Assembly: GCA_947305705.1 (NCBI GenBank)
Contig: CAMZEB010000009.1
Location: 1-35,510, forward strand
From: an uncultured Candidatus Saccharibacteria bacterium
GTDB taxonomy: Bacteria > Patescibacteriota > Saccharimonadia > Saccharimonadales > Saccharimonadaceae
Length of the DNA stretch: 35,510 bases
Direction: 5' to 3'
Positions 31,453 through 35,510 of the stretch are shown here, piece after piece; positions within the stretch are counted from its first letter, which is position 1; the number at the start of each line of letters is the position of its first letter. A program made the translations under genes and the position numbers. Below the pieces are notes generated by a model. The model ran no database searches and had not been told where the DNA came from. It saw only the letters and a list, made by a program, of their open reading frames with translations.

Positions 31453-33321
31453 ATGATAGAGCGCCTATATTATCTCCTGCTGATGTCCGGCGGGAAGATG
31501 ATACGCAGAATCCGCGCAGCCCCTTCCTCCCTCATTTCTGCAGTTGGCACGTTGTTTTCTGACGGCTCACAAAGAGGCAACGCATCTACGCTGGCCTCCG
31601 CCGTGGGCAGGCTCACAAGCGGAGCAGTATCGGCGGCGGAAAGCATTACGCAGACACGGGTGAGCGCCGATGGAACGCTTTTGTCGCAGGAGTACCGCTA
31701 CACCGCCGTTGCAAAGATGCAAATCCACGCTGCGGCGATTGCTAAAACGGCAGTGGAAACGCTGAACGGCGCTGTGAAGACGGTATTGACCGCCACGGCG
31801 ATTCCCACGGCGGCGAAAACGCTGGAAGGTGCAGCAAAGACAGTGTTGAAAGCTACGGCTACAGCAATACGGGCAGAGCTGCAGGCTATCTACGGGCAGA
31901 GCGGCGATGGTTTCCGTGGCATAGGAAACGCAACCTGGATGCAAATTAAAAACCTGGAGTCCGTTACTGCCTCCACGTTTCGTGCCGTGGGCATCGCCAG
32001 CACAGAGGCGTTTGCGCCTGTTGCCGGGGGAAGCGGTGCTGCCTTTGCCGCCAATGCTGCCGCAAAGCTGTTCTCTGTGTTTACGGTATCCGGCTACCCC
32101 CAAATGGCGGCGGCAGCCATAGGCAACCTCGCCCAGGTAAACGCTCCGGCATCGGCGGCGGCAGCTATGGCTACGGCGGCTATCGGTGTACTTTACAACC
32201 GCCCTGTAACGGCTTTGACCGGGCGGGCAGACAATGCAATTTCGGCGCATGGGCAGCTATTTAACAGCACAAATACCCCTCATGGGGACGGCAGCACCAG
32301 AGCCGCCGCAAACGGTCAAGCTCTCTTGCTGACCGGGCGCAGCGCCGTTTCCCGGACAAGCACCACCGTGTCGGCGCAGGGGGCGGCAGGTGCCCACGCC
32401 ACCAAACGAGGACGGACAGACACGGAAGTATCCATAACAGGGCAGGCCGTTGTCGACGACACCAAACAAGGATTGGTGAGGACTTTTGTATCTGCTATCG
32501 CCGCCGTCGTGAGGACAGAGACCAGCCAGAGCCGCCCGGAGACCGTGGTATCGGCTGCGGCGAACGCAACCATAGCGCAAAACTCAGCATCGGATACGAA
32601 AACAGCGGTAAGGGCGCAGGGCAGTATTACCACCGCTATCCTTCGCTATGTCTCCGCCACGGTGAGTATGACGTCGAAGGCTGTGGGTAACGCCACGGCA
32701 GCCGTTGTGTCTCTGGTAGGACGCGGGGCTACCGCCGTATTGAGCGTGGGAGAACTGATGCTGCAAAACTTCCGCGGTCAGGCAAGCACCGCGGTATCGG
32801 CAGCAGGGCAGATTACCCCGTATCAAGGCCAATGGGTTGACGGAAAAACAGAAACCAAAGCATCCGCTGTCGGCGCACTGACCACAGTGGAGGCGAGATC
32901 GCTGAAAGGCAGAGCGAAATCCCTTGTCGCCGCCATTGCAAGCGCAGTCGCCAGCGGTACGCAAAGGGCATTTACTGGCACTATGTTGTCGGCGCAGGGC
33001 ATAGGTACGGTCCTTTCTGGGGCGATCCAAGGAACGGAAGGCACTATGCTATCATCGCATGGTGTAGGTACTGTCCTTTCCGGGTCGATCCAAGGAACGG
33101 AAGGCACCGGCGTCACCGCCACAGCTACGGCGACCTATCAGGTTCTGCTTTTACATGGCAGCACATCCACGGCGGGGAGCGCCACTGGAAGCGCCTCCGT
33201 TAACGCATGGTTCATCTATAACCGCGAGACCGAAGATTTGTATATCAGACAGACCGTCTCTGCCAATCAGAACGGCAGCAGACTCACTGTGCTTAATCAC
33301 TATCCGCACACAAACAACTGA
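31453..33321 (+). CDS. Large Ala/Thr/Ser-rich repeat protein, about 20-residue period
   Basis: A 622-residue protein after AAGGGGGGA. From about residue 25 to 575 it is built of repeats near 20 residues. A clear run is at about 300-385: TTVSAQGAAG, TEVSITGQAV, TFVSAIAAVV, TVVSAAANAT and TAVRAQGSIT, each 20 residues after the last. The 3' part has two nearly identical 63-base units (from 32977 and 33040) encoding GTMLSAQGIGTVLSGAIQGT-like sequence. A non-repeat C terminus (AWFIYNRETEDLYIRQTVSA) closes it. No family is recognised. A long fibrous shaft, perhaps a beta-solenoid, is plausible. Codon periodicity and the SD support a real gene; opposite-strand open frames are by-products of composition. 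Confidence 0.65.
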   Translation: MIERLYYLLLMSGGKMIRRIRAAPSSLISAVGTLFSDGSQRGNASTLASAVGRLTSGAVSAAESITQTRVSADGTLLSQEYRYTAVAKMQIHAAAIAKTAVETLNGAVKTVLTATAIPTAAKTLEGAAKTVLKATATAIRAELQAIYGQSGDGFRGIGNATWMQIKNLESVTASTFRAVGIASTEAFAPVAGGSGAAFAANAAAKLFSVFTVSGYPQMAAAAIGNLAQVNAPASAAAAMATAAIGVLYNRPVTALTGRADNAISAHGQLFNSTNTPHGDGSTRAAANGQALLLTGRSAVSRTSTTVSAQGAAGAHATKRGRTDTEVSITGQAVVDDTKQGLVRTFVSAIAAVVRTETSQSRPETVVSAAANATIAQNSASDTKTAVRAQGSITTAILRYVSATVSMTSKAVGNATAAVVSLVGRGATAVLSVGELMLQNFRGQASTAVSAAGQITPYQGQWVDGKTETKASAVGALTTVEARSLKGRAKSLVAAIASAVASGTQRAFTGTMLSAQGIGTVLSGAIQGTEGTMLSSHGVGTVLSGSIQGTEGTGVTATATATYQVLLLHGSTSTAGSATGSASVNAWFIYNRETEDLYIRQTVSANQNGSRLTVLNHYPHTNN

Positions 33322-33340
33322 AAAGAAAGGAAGTAATGAA

Positions 33341-33850
33341 ATGATTAGCAAGACTTATGAAGTCAGCATCCTCAACGCCATCGCGCAGCGCTTCAACAAT
33401 GACACCGTCACCACCACCGTCAACTTCCCCGCCAATGGCCACCTAGCCCTCTTTACCGGGACTCCAGTCCGCAACGCCAGCACCGGCGAGCTCGAGATTA
33501 CCAACGGCACGGAGGTGTCCGGCGGCGGCTATGCACGGGTCAATCTGAAGGGCACTCCCTTAAGCGGCGGCCACTATTTCAGCAACACTGCCGACTGGTC
33601 TACCAACCACATGGCGATCGCCAACAGCGTGGCCATCCAGTTTCCAATGGCCACCGCCAACTGGGGCGACGTGGTCGCGTTTGGCATCTACGACGCTGCT
33701 ACCAGCGGCAACCTCACCATGGCGGGCTACCTGGTCGACTCGAACGGCAAGAAGGCGACCGTGACTGTGAATAAAGACAACGCCGTGGCTTTCGCCGCCG
33801 GTCAGCTTCAGATCAGTCTCACTGATACCATTCCCGCCGACCCGGCCTGA
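33341..33850 (+). CDS. Tail fibre-associated protein
   Basis: A 169-residue protein. ATG 33341 (SD AAAGGAAG) is preferred; the longer open frame starts inside the previous gene. It begins KTYEVSILNAIAQRFNND, then GHLALFTGTPVRNASTG, EVSGGGYARVNLKGTPLSGG, and IQFPMATANWGDVVAFGIYD with AATSGNLTMAGYLVDS. The 'LaLfT..P......E..ggGYaRv......W.......N...I.FP.AtanWG.v..fgiyDa.tgGnl...g.l' pattern is a well-known family in phage tail regions, annotated as tail fibre or tip protein. It is probably a small beta-sandwich attached near the fibre. Confidence 0.75.
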   Translation: MISKTYEVSILNAIAQRFNNDTVTTTVNFPANGHLALFTGTPVRNASTGELEITNGTEVSGGGYARVNLKGTPLSGGHYFSNTADWSTNHMAIANSVAIQFPMATANWGDVVAFGIYDAATSGNLTMAGYLVDSNGKKATVTVNKDNAVAFAAGQLQISLTDTIPADPA

Positions 33851-33874
33851 CGCGACCAGATATGAGGTAGTACA

Positions 33875-35510
33875 ATGGCAAATGTTATGCTGGTGGACGG
33901 CGCTAACGTCCCACATACCTATAATAATGTCAGCTCCATCACGCTGCCAACGCCGGATAGCGGCACGGTGACTTTTTATGCCAGCGCTTCTGCCTCTATT
34001 GACTTCGGCGTGGAAACGGGCAGTAGCCTGAATGCTGTCTATTTCAATACCAGGCATGACACCACGGCTCTGGACGACTATCTGGAGGGTGCAAACTATC
34101 CCTACACAGGCGAATTTCAGGACGTCGGGTTGCTTTTTAACATCCTTATTTCAGACAGCAACAACATCCCGCTGGTATATATCGCCTCGCTGCCCGAAGT
34201 GCTGAACAGCGCTTACATCATCTACACCATAATGGAGCAGACACCGGTGATATTCTATTCCACCGCAGCCGTTCCAGGCTTCGCGGTTCCGCAGGGCTGG
34301 CAGATGGACTATGCCTCGTTGGGCGCTACCGTAACTATTGGCGAAATAGAGAACAATTTCGTCGCCATCAAAGACAATTACATCGCCAGAAGCGCTGAAG
34401 CCTACGGAGAATGGACAAGCGGCGCACTGCTGACAGGGGCAAGCATCAGCCCGGATTTCGCCAACGGCGACGACACATACAGCGCCCCGGATGGAAAGGT
34501 TGTGCGAGAGCTGACTGTAACCAAGCCAGCTACACTTATCCCGGAAAACATTGTCAAGGACGTGGTAATCGCCGGAGTGACGGGGAGCTTTACAGCCGCT
34601 GGAAAACCGTATAGTTTCGGCGCTCCTACTGTCAAGAAAAACCCCATGTACAATGGCGGGGTACAGTCCCCTACGCTTAATGGCTTTTTTGCCGATTATA
34701 TGACCATGGGTGGGACTACTTCGGCAACGGCGGTAGGCAGTTATACCATGACCTTCTCGCTGAAAGACACGGAAAACAGCCAATGGAGCGACGGTAGTAC
34801 AACGCCTAAAAGCGTAACATGGCAAGTGACCGTCAAGCCCGCCGCCGTGCCGTATATTGTGTTTTCCAGCGAGGGGCCGTTTTCAGTTAGTTTCTCCGGC
34901 GGTAAAACGTGGGATGGGACTATGCAATGGTCTCTTGACAATAGCGTCTGGACAACCTGGAATGGCGAGAGCATTCGGGCGTCACTTCAGAATGATACTT
35001 ACCGACTGTTTTTCCGAGGAAGCAACACCCATTTTAACGGAAGCACCACAGCCCATTTTGCATTAAGCGGCAACAGTATATACTGTGATGGAGCGATCGA
35101 ATCCCTTATCAGCTACTCTGCCGTGGCAATGGGCAGAATGCCAGGTCTACGTGGTAATTCGCTCCAGTATCTATTTTACAACTGCGCCAATCTTGTTTCC
35201 GCGCCACAGTTCTATTTGACTAGTCTAATGGATGGGGCCACTCCAGCTACTTACTGCTATCAGTATATGTTCTCCGGCTGTAGGTCACTGACCTCTGCTC
35301 CGGCACTTCCAGCAACTACTCTGGTTTCTTACTGCTATGCGTATATGTTCTCCGGCTGCACGTCGCTTACCTCTGCTCCTGCACTTCTAGCAACTGCGAC
35401 GCAACAATACTGCTGTTATTATATGTTCCAGAATTGCACGTCGCTTACCTCTGCCCCGGCACTTCCAGCAACTACTCTGGCTTCTTACTGCTATGAGTAT
35501 ATGTTCTCCG
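33875..35510 (+). CDS. BspA-like leucine-rich-repeat tail protein, cut by window end
   Basis: An open frame from ATG 33875 (upstream GAGGTAG) with no stop before the window end, at least 545 residues. The N-terminal 200 residues are beta-rich with no recognised family. APDGKVVRELTVTKPATLIP and KDVVIAGVTGSF at about 206-235 form a common fibre element. An Ig-like region (about 240-325) follows. From about 430 to the end come BspA/LRR_5-type repeats: CYQYMFSGCRSLTSAPALPA, CYAYMFSGCTSLTSAPALLA and CCYYMFQNCTSLTSAPALPA. BspA-like LRRs are usually adhesins of gut bacteria. Here, next to tail fibre genes, they suggest a receptor-binding or adhesive tail protein. Confidence 0.8.
   Translation, partial: MANVMLVDGANVPHTYNNVSSITLPTPDSGTVTFYASASASIDFGVETGSSLNAVYFNTRHDTTALDDYLEGANYPYTGEFQDVGLLFNILISDSNNIPLVYIASLPEVLNSAYIIYTIMEQTPVIFYSTAAVPGFAVPQGWQMDYASLGATVTIGEIENNFVAIKDNYIARSAEAYGEWTSGALLTGASISPDFANGDDTYSAPDGKVVRELTVTKPATLIPENIVKDVVIAGVTGSFTAAGKPYSFGAPTVKKNPMYNGGVQSPTLNGFFADYMTMGGTTSATAVGSYTMTFSLKDTENSQWSDGSTTPKSVTWQVTVKPAAVPYIVFSSEGPFSVSFSGGKTWDGTMQWSLDNSVWTTWNGESIRASLQNDTYRLFFRGSNTHFNGSTTAHFALSGNSIYCDGAIESLISYSAVAMGRMPGLRGNSLQYLFYNCANLVSAPQFYLTSLMDGATPATYCYQYMFSGCRSLTSAPALPATTLVSYCYAYMFSGCTSLTSAPALLATATQQYCCYYMFQNCTSLTSAPALPATTLASYCYEYMFS
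35252..35510 (+). repeat. 78-bp tandem LRR-coding repeats
   Basis: The codon run TAC TGC TAT/TGT begins units at 35252, 35330, 35408 and 35486, exactly 78 bases (26 residues) apart, and the array continues past the window end. Several stretches are nearly identical between units, such as the one encoding TSLTSAPALPATTL. Such arrays change length readily by slippage or recombination. Confidence 0.88.

Noticed and set aside
31567-33122. Several long open frames on the minus strand opposite the 622-residue repeat protein
   Set aside because: They are multiple, overlapping, rich in Arg/Cys/Ser and lack ribosome sites. GC-rich repetitive sequence readily gives such by-products.
35252-35510. CRISPR-like array
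   Set aside because: The units are 78-base coding repeats without unique spacers, kept in frame within a leucine-rich-repeat protein.
33875-35510. Diversity-generating retroelement target
   Set aside because: No reverse transcriptase or template repeat is visible, and the unit differences are not concentrated at adenines. It cannot be excluded beyond the window.
1-35510. tRNA genes, insertion sequences, integrase, lysis genes
   Set aside because: None was seen on reading; lysis and integration genes are probably outside this window.

Overview
The window is the late (structural) region of a tailed bacteriophage or prophage with a long non-contractile, siphovirus-like tail and HK97-type head genes. 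All convincing genes lie on the + strand, tightly packed with overlapping stops and starts and clear Shine-Dalgarno (SD) sequences. SD use, family resemblances and BspA-like leucine-rich repeats suggest a gut Bacillota (Clostridia-like) host. The host is an inference: no integrase, tRNA, lysis or replication gene is visible.

Layout. 1-217: noncoding leader with a long inverted repeat, possibly the packaging-site region. 218-4203: small terminase-like protein, HNH nuclease, gp6-like connector, a C39/papain-like cysteine protease, and five conserved phage proteins without known function, one (2457-3278) Cys-rich, membrane-anchored and apparently highly expressed. 4211-4252: a UUCG-capped terminator whose 3' arm can also pair with the next gene's SD. 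4258-10240: six unrelated basic proteins that share one N-terminal tag (HxGIxGQKWGxRR...QNEDGT), with the large terminase (5611-7356) among them. 10253-13340: portal and a fused protease-major capsid protein that has an internal translation start. 13370-15220: small head protein, head closure, tail terminator and major tail protein, ended by a second terminator. 15295-21774: two tail-assembly proteins, a gp10-like protein and a 1700-residue tape measure with a recent internal duplication. 21765-25558: distal tail protein and Tal-like baseplate protein. 25575-29653: repeat-built baseplate and fibre genes plus a second C39-like protease.

At about 29,650 the sequence changes abruptly from AT-leaning to GC-rich. 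The rest (29,668 to the end) is a set of fibre genes with a different base composition: a fibre, a small protein, a 622-residue Ala/Thr/Ser repeat protein, a tail-tip protein and the start of a BspA-like LRR protein that runs off the window. This looks like an exchanged host-recognition cassette.

The most interesting unexplained system is the tagged-protein cluster. Six different bodies (membrane-segment proteins, helical basic proteins and one enzyme-like domain) carry the same short N-terminal module, and all sit between terminase and portal genes. The simplest reading is a sorting tag that loads variable cargo proteins into the head, by analogy with capsid-targeting sequences of T4 internal proteins; this is inference. 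Apart from 1-217, no stretch over 100 bases lacks a gene.
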